From: Symbiodinium natans
Lineage: Eukaryota > Sar > Dinophyceae > Suessiales > Symbiodiniaceae
NCBI GenBank assembly: GCA_905221605.1
Contig: CAJNDS010002667.1
Span: 146,252 to 210,251, forward strand
Length of the DNA stretch: 64,000 nt
Direction: 5' to 3'
The position numbers were made by a program, and so were the translations under genes. Of this stretch, positions 37,723 through 51,300 are shown piece by piece (the first letter of the stretch is position 1; each line of letters starts with the position of its first letter). The notes under the pieces were generated by a model. It saw nothing but the letters and a program-made list of their open reading frames with translations. It had not been told where the DNA came from and searched no databases.

Positions 37723-40700
37723 CTCGAGCTTGCTTGGGTGAAGCTGGAATCCCTGTTGGGGTCTTTGACTTCATGCCTTCCGGGATTCCGATTCTCTCGT
37801 TCCCTCCCACGTGCACAGAACGTGCGTAGCTACGCAGCCGCACCGCTTTCGATTGCCTGGTTGCGATTTGTCAAGCCTCACCAAGTTTTCTGCAGCACAG
37901 AAGATGTGAAGTAGTGTTTACGTCGGCCCCGTTTGCTCCTCAGACGCGAGAGACTTGCGCTGCAGCTCTACTGCGTACTCTGCTGAGTACTCTACTGAGT
38001 ACTCTACTGAGTAGTACTCTGCTGAGTAGTATTCCACTGAGTACTCTGCTGAGTACTCTACTGAGTCCTCTACTGAGTACTCTACTGAGTACTCTACTGA
38101 GTACTCTACTGAGTACTCTACTGTAGAGTACTCTACTGTAGAGTACTCTACTGAGGCTCGGGGATATTGCTCGAAGTTTCACTGCTTTTGGGTCTTCTCG
38201 GGCTTTGCCTTCTTTGGGCGCCTTTTTGGGCAGTTGGAGTCGCACTGCTTGCTTACGTTTCAGGAGTTCAGCGGCTTGGGATTAGAGCTTGTGATTCTAC
38301 TTTTTACAGCTACAAGTTAAATATAATCATACATTGCTTCCATTTATATTTGCTAATTTCCATAAGTGCTATTGTCACTACACTTTCTGTTCTTGCTGCT
38401 ATGGTTTGTATTGATATTGCGGCTTTTTCATCGAACCAAGTTGCGCTGTTTTGGGGTAACCGAGATCTGGGCTTGCAGCGCGGAGGGCTATTGAAGGCCT
38501 TCAAGTCTCGAAGGTTTAAAGGGTTTAGGCGCCTCTGGGACCTACCCCCTCGCCCCTCCCCTTCGAGGAGATTGGCTGATTCTTGGGATGGCAGCTGTGT
38601 GAACTTTCAGCACTCCAGCGAGTCATGCCACGTCTCACAAATCCACACCTAAAACTTGAGCTTTTAGAGGCTCGAGCTTTGGGCCAACAAAACCCAAGTA
38701 CACCTCGGATGAAACTTTGAAAGGGCACCCATTTCGTAAAAAAGGGGGGTGAGTGAAAGAGTGAGTTGAGAGAGTTAGCGACTGAGTGAGTGAGTCAGTG
38801 AGTGAGGAGAAAGGGAGAAAGAGACAGATCGCGAATAAAGAACACCCAGAACATAAAGAAGAGGACAGCCCGCATTCCTCAACCACATGAGGAAGCTTTC
38901 TGTTTCAAGTAACAAGGATGAAAGACTTAAGGATATCAGGAATTGAATGTGAGGAGCTCGTTATAGATTTCACAAGTGGAACCCTCGTCAACATTATAAC
39001 GTTGAAGCAAAGCTTGGCTATTCTTCTCGTGACGAGAGTCCCTAAACCCTGAACCCACGAAAGCCAAAACTCCTAAGTTCCAGCCCTAAGCCACTCACTC
39101 CCGAATCCTTGAGCTGAAGCAGAGCTCGCAAAACGCCACGTGCGTGCGAGGCCCTGAATTAACCCGGCCTAAGCCTGGCCCAAACTTTCGAAAGCGGGCG
39201 GGGCGAGGACCCACCCTGAAGCTCTCACGTGCGAAGTCCTACAACTTCGCAGAACCCTCCGCCCCACCCCTGACCCCCCTTCTCGAATCCCAGCCACCGA
39301 GTGCAGATTCGAGGATGCGGCCCACCTGCCATGCAACAGTTACATACTTGCGGTATTTGGGAAGGGGTAGGGGCTTTCCGATTTCCGGTTGCGAGGAACT
39401 TTGAGAGTTCGAAGTTTGAAAACTCCAAGATGTTCTGACTTAGTGTTGATTTGTGCTTTCATGACTTTTGGGGGCTTTCTGAGGTTAGGATGTAGGTGAC
39501 GCTCCGCTACAAATCTGTGGAACCCCACGCCTCGGGACGTACAGCGGACAGGACCTGTGTCAGGCCATTCAGGCCACTCTGGCCACGGCTCCGGCGCTGG
39601 CCTGGACAGGTTTGGAGGGGCAGAGCTTGAGCACGGAGAGCTTGCGGTGGTTTTAGGTTTTGTGGGGCTTCGAGGAGTTCAAGGATTCAAGGCCTCATGC
39701 GTTCGGGTTGCACAGAAGGGCTTCGACTTTCCGGAGCGATGCGGAGTTTGAAAGGGAACGTTACAACATAGGCTGCAAAAGGACGTGTCCTAGTCGTGAT
39801 AAACTCAACACCACTCAACATCACTCAACTCGATCAGCTTCCAAAAGGCTTCAAAGTTTTAGGTGCGGCTTGCTGGCCTTGGCAGAGTGGGCGAGCTGCC
39901 CATGGGCTCTGTGTCAAGGCTCGTGGCCACAGCATCGGGAGACAGAGCTTGGGCTTTGCTTGGGCTTTGCATGGCTTTCAAGTCTTTGGAGGTAACGATG
40001 GCGTGTTGGCAGAGCGGGCTTCACTTTTGTTGATGTTGGTACTTGCCAAATGCTGACAGCTGATAGCACGTGTGTAGTGTAAAGGTCCTGCTGTCGTCTC
40101 TGGGTCGAGGCTAGCAAGCTGGCCAGATGTGCAGCTGTCCTTGCCTGCAGTTCTCAGCGCTCCCTTCTGCTGATCTCCGCTGCGACAACAACATCGTGAG
40201 AAAAAAGCAGGAGAACGGTCTTCCAGCCCCAGTTAGCCCAGCTTTCTGATGGAACGACAAGGCCTAGCCCCAAGGCGCCTTTTTGCGTCGCATGCCGCGG
40301 TAAGCACCCATCTTTGCAACATGCCTGGAGCTAAACTCGCTCCCAACGGACCCGCCATGTCACGGAGAAGGCCTGTTGAGGCAAACCCTGAACCCGTTCG
40401 GGGTTTTTTGGATGAGGATTGGGGGATATTGGGGGTAGGTTCAGTGCTCTCTTGCCTTCCCTCCCCCAGCGTTGCAGACTTTCACTTCTGGAAGGGTCCT
40501 GGCAGTGAACTGGCACAAGGCCCGCGGAGTCGGCTTAGAGGCTTTGAGGCGCTTTAGCTTCCGACAGCCCGTCGAGACAAGCGCAAGACTCGTGGATCCT
40601 TCGTCTGAGAAAACTTCAGAGATTCGGCTGCTCAGTCAAACCCACAACCCTAATCCATGCCTTGCCACACTTTCGGAACTCATCAAGAAACCGAGGGCCT

Positions 40701-41649
40701 ACCGTTCGGGGGATCTGGCTTATGCTTGCCATGTTTCAGGGTGCTTTCTAGGACTTGGGCTTCAAACTCCTGGAGTTGAGGGTCCAGGATGTAAGGCTAT
40801 GCGGTTCAGAATTTCTTTTAAAACAATGTAAGGCGCGGGGCTCTGATTCAGTGATTGGGGGTTTGAGAAGCACCCTCGGCTCCTCAACGACTGGCCCCAC
40901 GGATGAACAGCGGCCTCTCTTGGTCACCCTGCGCAAGGCGGCTTGGTTCTAGGTCTTGAACTCTGCTTGGGATCCGCATGGAGCCCGTAATGACTCAGCC
41001 TGTGCAAACGACCGAATAAGGGTTCAGGCCTCGCAACCCAAGCTACCGAACCCCTGTGGTCCTATTGCAAAGTCTCTTCGCACATGGAAAGCTCCGGTTC
41101 TCCGGTTTTGTTTGGGCTTCCCTGTGGTGTCCTGATCTGGCCTGAACACGTCAACCTTCCCTGCAATCAGTTGAAAGGGAATCAAGAACCACTGCTGAAT
41201 TCCCAGCATCGGAAGTGCGCCACGCCAAAGCCTCTTCGTCGGGTGGCGGTGGGGTTACATCAAGTGCCTTAGATCAAAGATCCGGCAGCTGTGAGTCTAG
41301 GGTTGAAGCTGCATTCCAACAGGCGGCAAAGGTTCCTCAATTGCCAATCTCTATGAAAGGCGTACATTGGATGCAGGAGAGCCGGGAGGGGGGCGGCTTT
41401 GGGGTGAAAGGGGACAAAGTTTCGAGCTTGAAGTCACAAGTTTGAGGCTTTGGGGTCGAGGAATTTGAATTTGGGACGGCTTCCACTTCGATGCATTTGC
41501 TTGCGCGTTCGCCGTCGCTCTCGCTGCCGCTGTGGCTTTGCTTATGTGTTGGCGTTGGCGTTCGCTTTCGCTTTGCTTTTGTCCGCCCTCACTTCCCTAA
41601 AGTCCCAGTAGCAATGCAAGCAAGTATTCACGAACCCTAACCCTTCAAC
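37723..41649. other. Upstream flank of the CofH exons
   Basis: The missing first exon(s) and start codon of the FO synthase gene should be here or further up. One weak candidate, 40031-40075 on minus, follows CAG|GA, precedes GTACCA and encodes DLYTTHVLSAVSIWQ, but its phase does not fit the first placed CofH exon. No TATA-like promoter or spliced-leader relic was seen. The 12-bp minisatellite occupies 37974-38154. Confidence 0.4.
37974..38154. repeat. 12-bp minisatellite TACTCTACTGAG
   Basis: About fourteen units of TACTCTACTGAG with GCT and TAGTAC variants. The junction GAGTACTC is palindromic in every unit. It lies just upstream of the first CofH exon found, where the missing 5' exon or promoter would be. 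Confidence 0.92.
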
Positions 41650-41709
41650 CCCGCACTGTTGGCACCCCTTAGCGTTCGGCGGAAGAACCCGGTGCCAGGA
41701 GGTGCACAC
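41650..41709 (-). CDS. Candidate exon, Cys-rich
   Basis: A GAG|GT acceptor at 41709 and a GT donor below 41650 bound exactly 20 codons (VCTSWHRVLPPNAKGCQQCG). The C-x13-C-x2-C spacing could be part of a zinc-binding ribbon, but one exon is too little to name a family. Confidence 0.35.
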
Positions 41710-42627
41710 CTCAGACGTTGACGATTTGAGGTTCGATGCACGCTTCGACAACAGAATCATTCATTACTATGTCTACTAACCCTAGCATGATTCACACGTG
41801 CTGTCAGGCTTGTGGTGGGCTTCAAGTAGGCACAGCTCAGGGAGGGCCAGGAGTGCGAACTTAAGCCGCAGCCTTCCTGATCTGAAGTTCAAGCCTAGGG
41901 TCTTGGCAAACACGCGCCACTACTCACGAGTAGCAGGGAAGCAAAAGCTAGGTGAGACTTGGGCCTTGGGCCCAAACCTGAGACTTTGAAGATGTTAGAA
42001 ACCGGCTTGAAGCTCAGAAGCTCAAGATTTGCCCTTCCTTGAAAAGTCCCGATGGAGCCTGCTGTCTTGGGGCTGTCCACCTGCTGGGGCACCGGGCCTG
42101 TATGCTCCTGGCGCAGGTCGAAAGCATAGTTAGGCCAAAAAGCACACGAATAACTTTCCGTTAACAACTAATCTAACGGAGTCGGTATAGACAGCATGGA
42201 GGTTCTAGATTCTACGCTTGGTGAGTAAATGAAGTTAAAACTGCTTACTATGACCATGCCACAGGCCATGAAGAACCATACCTGTACCTCTGTAGCGGAC
42301 TGGTGGTTTTGGCGCTTAGGTGTGGAGATCTCAGGATCTCTACTTCAGGTCTTGGACAGGAGTGGTTGCACGACCTTTGCATGCGAAAATGCGGCTTGGG
42401 GGAAAAGCCAAAACGCATCCGAAGCGACAAGCATGGAAGATCCGGTTGGCTTTTCAGGGCTCTGAGTTCCCACGGACGCCCAGAACGTGCTGAGCCTCGT
42501 GTGCCGGCCCCGAGCCAGCATCTGCACCACCGCGGACGAGCGCATAAATCAGCGGGTGGGACCTGCGAGCTGATAGATCTGATAGCCTTTTCTGGAGCCT
42601 TTCAGAGAGAAGTGTAAAACCACTCAC

Positions 42628-42747
42628 AGCCGAAGCTCTGGTGTCGCCTGCTGCGATCGTCCTCGCGAAGGCGAAGCCTTCGAGCGGCGTGGCCCAGAGA
42701 TGCAGCTGCAGCTGTGGAGTTTTAGAGAGCTTCTCACTTTGGCCGAC
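42628..42747 (-). CDS. Candidate exon, unknown protein
   Basis: A CAG|GT acceptor at 42747 and a GT donor (GTGAGT) below 42628 bound 40 in-frame codons with a balanced composition, including QLQLHLWATPLEGFAFAR and TIAAGDTRASA. It is one of the longest clean exon candidates outside the FO synthase gene. It could be an upstream exon of that gene or part of another gene. No domain is recognised. Confidence 0.4.
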
Positions 42748-45608
42748 CTGGCTTTGGGGTTCAAACGCCAGAATGAGGGGCATCAGCTTTGTTGGGGCGC
42801 ACACATCTTCGTCAAGCGTCTCGGCTTAGGGCTTACATGGCTTACAAAGGCGATTACACTTCACTATGATATCAAGATGCATACTTCTTATGCACAGAGT
42901 AGCGTGCGCAACAAAACCAACCACAAGAATTCTACAATGTACGTCTGAAGCTCCTTCGACGAAACCTGCTTCTCGCTTACGAAACCCAGCACAATATCCG
43001 CAAAGCTCTGTAAAAACCCCAACAATCATTTGACAAACCCCCCCAGACCCGAAAAGCCCTTGAACCACAAGGACCGTGCTCTGTGGCCAGGAATCGCCGA
43101 TCAAACTGCGGCTCCTGCGGCTATGCTTTTGAAGACCTCTTTGCGGGGATTTGCCTTGAGCAACGCTTTTTGAGCTGGGCTCTCTACAGCTCGACAGGCT
43201 TTGATGGGGGCTTTGCCTAAAACCCATCCGCACATGAATCTGAGATCCTTAGCCGCATTAGCCCTTGGCTCTTCTTAACTCTGCGGCTCCTCAGGGTGGC
43301 CGCTCTCGGCCAGCAGCACAGACAGCGCGTGGTAGTAACTGGACACGGGCTGAAGAGGGGAAATTCACTTTCTTCTCTCAAAAGAACGAAATGCTTAAAA
43401 CGTCAATGTGAAATCCGTTGCTTAGCAGGCACTCTGCCGTTGGCTGTTGCGTTTTGTTTTCTTGGGCACTTGGGCAGACCTTCTCAGCCATGCAACGCAA
43501 GCAGTATGAGGTGTGCTCTCTCCCTCAACCCGAAACCCAAAACCTGAAGCCGAAGCCTCAAGCCCGTGACCGGCTGCTGAAAGCATGCCCCGATTACGAA
43601 CATCGTGCAGAGTTGCACACTGTCGAGATTTGGAATTCCGTCTTCTTTGACGCTCGTTCTGCCATGATTAGCTCCTGAAAAACATCCCAACCTGACGTTC
43701 ACAAAGATGCCGCACTTGCTACCTCCTGCCACGGTCCGCAGCACAAACAAACGCCATGTGACCCGCTTCATTAGTCAAGTTTTAGAGGCTTCGAATGGTC
43801 CAAAACCCTAGAAGAACCCAAAGCCTCAAGGTAAGCCCCAAGAGCGCAGCCCCCAAACGGTCTTGGGCTGGGATTCGCTGCTGGGGGGGTCACCCGTTGT
43901 ACTCGAAGTACTCTTTGATGAGCTCGTTGATCAAGGCATTCTCACGCGGCAGCTGTGGACGTTGCACCTCTTAGAGCTTTGAATGACTTGACGAGCTTCC
44001 ATACAGCGTGGGCTAACTGGGCTCCGAGCACCCGAAGTGTTTCAGCTTGACTCGTTGGGCTTCTTCTGTCACCATAAATGGCCCTTTGTCCGTCCAAAAT
44101 ACCGACAGTGCATTTCCTTCTTCAACGTCACCTCATTGCTTCAGGTATTCGCATAAACAATTCTGGCGGCCAAATGCTTTAAACAGAGCGTGGTCAGTCA
44201 CGGAGCGTCATGGGAAAAAGCTTAACCAACGCACTGCATCTTTTCCATGTGAATCCTAGAGCCCTGCGGTCCCTACACTGGACTAAAGCTCCAAGCCTTC
44301 ATGATATTCTTGGCTCCTGTAAGTGGGTTTCAATCTGGGCTCCCACATATGCGTGCTTCGGGGGGGCTGTACCGAACCCTCCTCCCAAAGTCATCGAACC
44401 ACAGCTGCGAGAGCTTGGCTGAAAGGGTTGGCTGAAGGGCTGGGAAGGGCTGAAAACCTGGAGGTTTGTGGAGCTTTACAAGTTCGGATATTGTGTCGGG
44501 CTTGAGAGAGTCAGGGCCTTTTGCTAGTAGGGCCTGTGGTCTCCCGGCGTTGGGGGTTTACAGCTTACAACTCTTTCTGTTGAAGGTTTCGGCGGAGGGT
44601 TTGCGTAAGCATGGCTTGCCTGCTCGTCATCCAGGGCGGCGAAGATCTCTGCACGGACTTTGGCCTTCACCTGCAGGGAACTCCTTGCTACCCGGGTTTG
44701 GGACTCTGGGCTTCAGACCTTGGGGCTTCAGATGATCAGGGTTTTGGGTTTCGGGATTGGGCCAGGGGTTGTAATTTTCCGAAAATGTCACAATTCCGGA
44801 CCCTGCGAGTAAGTTTTGAACAGTTTCTCTTAAAGGCACTGTCTCCTTTCGGAGTCTTGCTGAAGGACCTAAGACACGTGTCTGTTCAAGAGGTTTTAAA
44901 GCCATTACAAGGGGACATTCGGGTTTTCAACAGTCTTTTCTGAAAGTAAAATGTTTTTCATTTGTCTTTGTCCCTCCCCCCATCCACCATCCCCCGCCCA
45001 CCGGAGACCAGACTGTTCTTTTCCAGAATCCGTGTCTGGGTTGCGGCCAATCTTCTTTGCGTCTTGTTCCTTGGACGGCCCCTCTTGCTGCGTGCAGGCA
45101 GCCAGTCCTGAGATCCTGATTCTAGTCCCAGTCAACTTCCAAGAAAGCCCATCCCTGACACCCTGATATCCTAAACCCAAGACATACGAGTCTCTGCACG
45201 GGGCAGGGCACATCAGCACAAGCAGACGCTACTTTCGAGGTTGAAAGCATTGATGCATTCCGCAGCAACTCTGGAAAAGCTTGCGACTCCCATGCAAACC
45301 ACCGGCTCCGGTGCACCTTTGTGAGACTGCCCCCGAAACCTTGTAAGGCTTAAGCCCAGGCTTGGGCCGCGCCTGGCCAAGGACGCCGCGCGACTCCAGG
45401 GTTTCTATCAATGCCTGCTGGCTCGAAAGCGCTGGCGAAGAACTCAGAAATTCAGGGTCGCTCTGCTACCATTGGTGTCGGAGGCAGGCCAGATAATGCC
45501 GTAGGTACCCAACCCGAAGAAAAAACAGACTCTGGACTAGCAAACCAAGCAGACCCTGTGCCTGAGCAGGGCAACAACTTCGTCAAGAGAACACTGTCGA
45601 CCCTCGAC

Positions 45609-45656
45609 CTGAGAAGAAGCCAGCGCCTGCTTCAGCTCATCCAAGGAGGCTGTCAT
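45609..45656 (-). CDS. Candidate first exon
   Basis: ATG at 45656 opens 16 codons (MTASLDELKQALASSQ) that end at a GT donor. The residues suit an amphipathic N-terminal helix. Reading on without the intron stays open for 27 more codons. Weak support: no conserved motif and no partner exon was placed. Confidence 0.22.
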
Positions 45657-46828
45657 GTCGTCACCGCGAGCGCTTTGGGAGGGACTTGGAAGGGGCTCTC
45701 CATGGAGGTTCGGGCTTTGCTCGTTTCGGAGAGGCATATGATGGCCGGATCTTTGTTTGAGGCTGAGTTTCAGCGACGTAACGAGCTGCGAGCATCCGCG
45801 CGAGCAGGCCGTGCATGGCGGAATGTGCGAACTCCACAGGCTGAGGGGCCGAGGACTCATACTGAACCTTCCATCTGCTCATGATTTTGGAAGTAAGGTT
45901 TGGGAGTGCTACGGTCTGGGCTTTCTCAAAGCTTACAAAGGTGGTGGCCTCGTGTCAACTTGCAGCACTGGAGACATGGGGTATGGGGCACCGATCCGGG
46001 AACCACAGGGACTAGGCCAAGACCAGAACAGAAGTCAGTGTGGCACAATCTCCTTCGCAAGGGGAGTTACGGGGCTTCTTCACATCTGATCGCTGACGCT
46101 TGACCCAAGAAACCCAAATAAAGTTTTCCAGGTGCCCGATATAATGAGACACCCGTTGCGAGTTAGGACTGCCACGTCTGCCCGCGATCTTATTGCTGTG
46201 CACTGTCCGGTAAAAGGCTTCGCACTCTTGGGTTTTGCTTGTAACGGACACCCAAAGCAGATCGGAGGCAGCCTTTGCAATCCTGCGCACGTGTTCATTA
46301 ACATGCCTAGGGCAGTCGCCTAGTGCAGGCGGCTAAGGGCCATTTGGGGCTTGGAAGCTTCGCTCTCCGTAGGTGGTTTCACACTTTGCGGGTTTCAGCG
46401 TTTTGAGGGTCCTTAGAGAGTTTGAAGTTGGGTTTGAGGGTTCGGGGCGCCTCAACTGGCCCTGCAAGAGTGGACGTTGCAACGTTGCAGGTCCTCACAT
46501 CCGCTGCCCGAGAACTCTAGCAAGCTATTGGTAGGATGGGCTATGCTAACAAGGGAGGGAGTCGGAACACTTCCTCAGATCGCGCAAGAAACCGTCAACC
46601 CTACATGTCCACAATAAATGGCTGAGAGGTTCCGATGGTTGTTCTAGGGCTGAGGATCTCTGGGGCTCAGTAAGGCGTCTCGAGGTCTACGGGCTGGTGC
46701 CATGGTCGGCCAGATTGAGCACCTATCTGAACCGAGCGACAGTTCAGGCTTTGGGATTGCTCTCTTCACTTTCAAACTTACACACTACATACCAGAAAAA
46801 AGACCCCAGCTGCCCCATCAAGTCAAGA

Positions 46829-46953
46829 CAAGCAAACAAACACACAAACAAACAAACAAACAAACAAACAAACAAACAAACAAACAAACAAACACAAACA
46901 AACAAACAAACAAACAAACAAACAAACAAACCAACAAACAAACAAACAAACCT
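46829..46953. repeat. (CAAA)n microsatellite
   Basis: About 30 units of CAAA/AACA with few interruptions, C/A-rich on plus. The Lys/Gln/Thr/Asn ORFs over it are artefacts. Confidence 0.93.
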
Positions 46954-47646
46954 TCAAACCCCTGCGACCCTCAAAGCGGCCAGACACGGGCACCAAACCT
47001 TGCAATGCCGCGAAACCCCCATACCCTTTCGGAATTAGAAGCATATTAAGCAGCCTTCAAGTTCAAGCATGCTCGGCATGCTCTGTGCAGGAAACGTTGC
47101 GCGAAAGCCCTCACCCCAAAAGAAGCTGATCTATGGGCATATGCGAGCCAGAATTCCTCAAAGGGAAGTCCGAGGGCTGTCTCTCTTCAGAAAACACGAG
47201 GGGGGCGTTGGGGTTGGTTCGGCATGGAGTTGTCAGTGTTTTCCAGGCTCCTGCGCTGAAGAGCCGGTTACCTAAGGCGTACCTTAAGATCTCGAATCCA
47301 CACTGCAACCGACTTCAACCCACCACGTACAAGCAGTTCACAGTCTAGAGAGGTGGCTGCAAGATACGCAGCTTAGGATTAGAGGTTTCCAGGGTTGTTG
47401 AGGTTCAGCGCGTCTTCAGCTTCAGAAGAAGAGACAGCTCTCCTCAATTGTCATTTCGGCGCATTCGCTTCCGATCAGCTGTGCTGGTCCTGCAGAAGAT
47501 TCGGGTTTACGGCTTAGGACATAAGACAAAGCTTTGTGTGATTCTTGATGTTCGAACAGGGTTTCTGCTTAACGTTGTCGAAATCGAACCTTCGGTGCCT
47601 GGAATGTGTCTCCCATAAAGATGCACATGGATGGCAAGTTGCAGAC

Positions 47647-50600
47647 CTTGCAAGAACAAGTTCGGCGTCTCATCCTTATCTTCCCACCCCGCGTTTAACT
47701 TCAGCAGGTCGGCCTCGGATCTCCCACAACTCCCACAATTTCCCGACCCCTTCGGGGGCGAAGCCTTGGGGAGGCTGCGGAGGCATGGCCCGAATCTGTT
47801 TTGGTCACGGAATGGGGCCTGATGTTGTACTCCTACCCTTCCAGACCTTGTGTCCAGTGAACCAGTTGGGACCCTTTTGTGGTGGGGTATGGAACCGGGA
47901 TGTGACATTTAAAGTCTCAGCAGCAGGGCTGAGGTTTCGCGTCTGGTGGTTGAGTGGTTTCCGAGGCTTCAATGCCTTTTTGTGGTTTAGGGTCCTCCAA
48001 GGCAGAGCTGACGATGTCGACAAGCTCTGTGACCCGAACCTCCAGCGGTCCCGAAGGGAAAAGCCGGCTTTGCTTTGGGGGCTTTGTGGTGGAAGCCCGG
48101 GAATCCTCAGCAGATATGGGCCGCCAGGGGAAGGGCTTAGGGTCTTGGCGTCCTTCAGCACCAGAACCCGGAAACGGCACGATGTCTAACCTCTAAGCCC
48201 TCTAAAGCCTTCGAATCTAACGCCTTCTAAAAAGCCTTCCAAAGCCTTCTCAGCCTTTGGTTCTCTCAGGACGCCTCCACCGACTGCCACTCCATGTTGA
48301 ACTCGCTGGTCTGCCGCTCCTGGCAAGGAGGAGCAGGGGTTAAGAAGGTTTAACGGTTTGGGAAAAGTTGCTTAGAAGCTCAAGAGAGATTGAGCTCGGG
48401 AGTTGAGGGGTTCAGGATGGGTGAGGGGGAGGGGTGGGGTGGTTACGTTAGTTTAGAGGTTTGGGGGGGGTTCGCAAGGACTTTTATGGAGATTTGGTGA
48501 ACTTCGATGAGCCAAACTTCCCAGCTTTGGCTTACAGGGCTTCAGAATCTCTCAGCCCTGCGCCATCTTTGAAGCCCTGAAACCTACATCCAGAAGGCCT
48601 GTTTCGTCCACAACCAGAGAACCACCCTTACAACCTTCAAGGAGCCAGACTGGCCAGATCAACGACACGCTTGGCGAACCAGTTGCCGCCCTGCCCGCGA
48701 CGACGCTGGGCTGTGCTGTTCTGCTTCCATTCCTACTTTCCTACTTTGTTTCTTTTGGCCCCTTGGCCTGTTCTCTTACATGCGCTTCGCAGTTGCAAAA
48801 CCCTGCATGCGTAAGGTAACGGGCTGAGAATCTCAAACAGGTGGCGATCGACGAGTTCGCCCAACCCTGGCAACCCTGCAGAGTGGGCCCTGGGGCCAGG
48901 CTGTAGGGGAAGAAGCTTTAAGGGCCCTGGGTTGAGGCCCGGTGGGCTTCGGGCTTTTGAGGGTTAGTTGACTTGGCATTTCTAAACCTCCCGCAAGAGA
49001 AAAACTTGCGGAACTCAGTCATCAACCCCTTCAATGAAAAAAATAAACAAAAAAAGAGGAAAGGGATTTGGTTTGAGGGTGTCCTTTGAAGAGGCCAGCC
49101 CTTTTAAGAATGGGCCCCGAAAAATGAGACTTCAGCCACTTTAAAGTCCAAACCCGGACCCCCTACAACCAGATTCTCCGGCCCTGTCAGAGAGACTGAA
49201 TCAATCAAGGGGGTGGGGTGAGTAATGGGAAGTGAACATTAGAGCTTGAGGGTCTCAGGGTCTTAGGGTCTTAGGGTTTTGGGAAGGGGGGTGGAGGGAA
49301 GGCTCCGAGCGAGCATTTTCTACCGCAGCAGCTCGGGAACATTCGTCACGACGCACACGGCGTTGGCGAATCGAAATCCTGCAAGGCACGCACTGGCCTC
49401 TACATAGTACGAACAAAACAGCTTTGCACCGAAGGGGTTTAGGCAGTCATAGGTCCGGGGGTTAGGATTCGCGTGTAAAGCTGGTGGGCAATGGACTTCA
49501 GAATCCCCGACGAGGGCTTAAACCAGCACCGTGAAGGTTCATCAATAGCTTACTTCAGGGCCTAGGATTCCGGGTTCAGGGTTTGCCGCTGCCTGTGGCC
49601 TCGAGATGTCATTTTACTGCGTTTTCACGCGCGCGCCCTTCAAACTTGAGCAGGCAGATTCACCCCGATCTACACCAAGCCGGAAAATACTGGAAAATAC
49701 TGGAAAGTTGCTGCCAAAGCATCTAGGATGGAAGGGCGGCTGTAGCTTTGCAGGCATGGCCGAACCATAAACTTGCTGATAAACGCCCGGCAGCGCGGGA
49801 TGGTGCATAAGGCCTGGAAGATGTGGAGGATGAGCTTTGGTTTAAGGGTTGCAGCTCCAGGCGTCCAGGATTCTGGGGTTGAGGGAACTTGATGAGGCTT
49901 CGGGTTCAGTGTGGAATGCCTGGGTGGAGCTTCCGCCTTGGTCTTTCAGCAGGCCAGGGCGGCACATGCGCTTGAAGAGCCCTCTTGAACACGCAGAACG
50001 CTGATGCCTTGCCAACCCTTCCCCTATCCGAACTCAACAACTTGCAGCCCATACCAAAGACACCTCCCAATCATCCGGAAACCCCCCCGTCCTCTCGCGC
50101 CCCGAACCCTTTGAACCCTTGAACACGAAACTCCCGAGCGAACAGCCCACAACCCAGGGGGCACCCAAATCACCCCCCCCCCCCCAAAAAAAAAAAAAAT
50201 GCCTGTGGTCTCCGGCAGATATGCATCCTGGAGGTCGTAGTGGTAGGCAAAGCTCCTTTTGGGATCCTGACACCGGGCTATGGGGGGTTTAGGCTGTGGA
50301 GTTTCTGCGTTGCCCAGGTTGCCTGCCACAAACCCTATGTTCCGAGTTTAACCCTAAACTTTCGACGGAAAAACCTGGATCACCAAACCTTCTTGGGCGC
50401 CACAGGGGTTGAAAAACCAAGGGTTGAGGAAGCAGGGTTTGGTTTAGCCACTGTAAACACTGTGTCTAAGGGCTGCAGCGCTTCCTGCTGTAGCGAATGG
50501 CTGCAAGCTTGAAACAGAAGGCAGAGGCAAGCAAAGAGTTCTCAGCAGTTGGTGAAAGTGGAAAACTGTCGACGCAGCCCCATGCTCCACTAGCCCACGA

Positions 50601-51300
50601 AAGCGTCTCCATCGGCATGCGTGAAACGGCAGTCCTCCTCCCACAGGTTCTGCACATTCACGCGGCGAAGCACGCGACTAACCTGGACAGCTGATTGCCG
50701 GTACTGCTTTGGAGCTTCCGGGAGATTCCTCCGAGCTCAACACGCTCATAAGCCATCCTCATCCGGGGGACCCTGTGTGCAAAAACCAAGTTCTTTCCAG
50801 AAGGATTGGATCGGATTTAACCGGCCGTACTGAATAGAGCCGGAGCCAGGGCTCTTTGCACAATATATGTTGCGGGCTTCAGCCCAGGCTGCGGAACACT
50901 AAATATCCACGGTGCCAGGTACGGAAAGTTGAGCGCAGGGTTTGGGGTTGGATGGGAGGTTTGGGGTGCAAGATTTGATTTGAAGCAGCTTGAGCGCATT
51001 TTTTGGAAACCCGGCACGCCAGCTTTAAGTCTATGCAATCGAATACAAGATGCAGGAGCAACCGGGCTGAGTGCTTAGTCAGAGATGACAGGAACGAAGC
51101 TGAAGCGGCTGATGCCTGTGCCTAAACACACCCCACATCCGGCACTCCAACCACCAAGAAGCACCGGGAAGCACATCCCCAACACTTCTCGCTTAAAAAT
51201 GCGCACTTGGTGACCGGCCACAGCTCCTGTGAGCTGACCACCACGTCATCCAGTCGGGCATTGAAGCCGACGGGGAAAGTGACCTGCCCGAGGACCCACC
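47647..51300 (-). CDS. Unidentified multi-exon gene (partial reconstruction)
   Basis: Short minus-strand segments obey the same AG|G acceptor and GC/GA/GT donor rule as the FO synthase gene and read as ordinary protein. In order: 51193-51300 (VTFPVGFNARLDDVVVSSQE, LWPVTKCAF), 50605-50682 (VSRVLRRVNVQNLWEEDC, FTHADGD), 50228-50266 (DPKRSFAYHYDLQ), 49756-49813 (ALCTIPRCRAFISKFMVRP), 49333-49397 (AGFRFANAVCVVTNVPE), 48651-48690 (GGNWFAKRVVDLA), 48275-48319 (ERQTSEFNMEWQSVE), 47995-48039 (VRVTELVDIVSSALE), 47647-47713 (ADLLKLNAGWEDKDETPN). The last three join in phase 0 without correction. Phases between some earlier segments do not match, so exons are missing or more than one gene is present. 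I do not recognise the family. Alternative upper edge of the first segment: 51283. Confidence 0.5.

Noticed and set aside
42345-42545. Minus-strand frame starting MRSSAVVQMLARGRHTRLST as a targeting-peptide first exon of FO synthase
   Set aside because: Two overlapping frames are equally open there and no junction to the 37722 exon could be shown.
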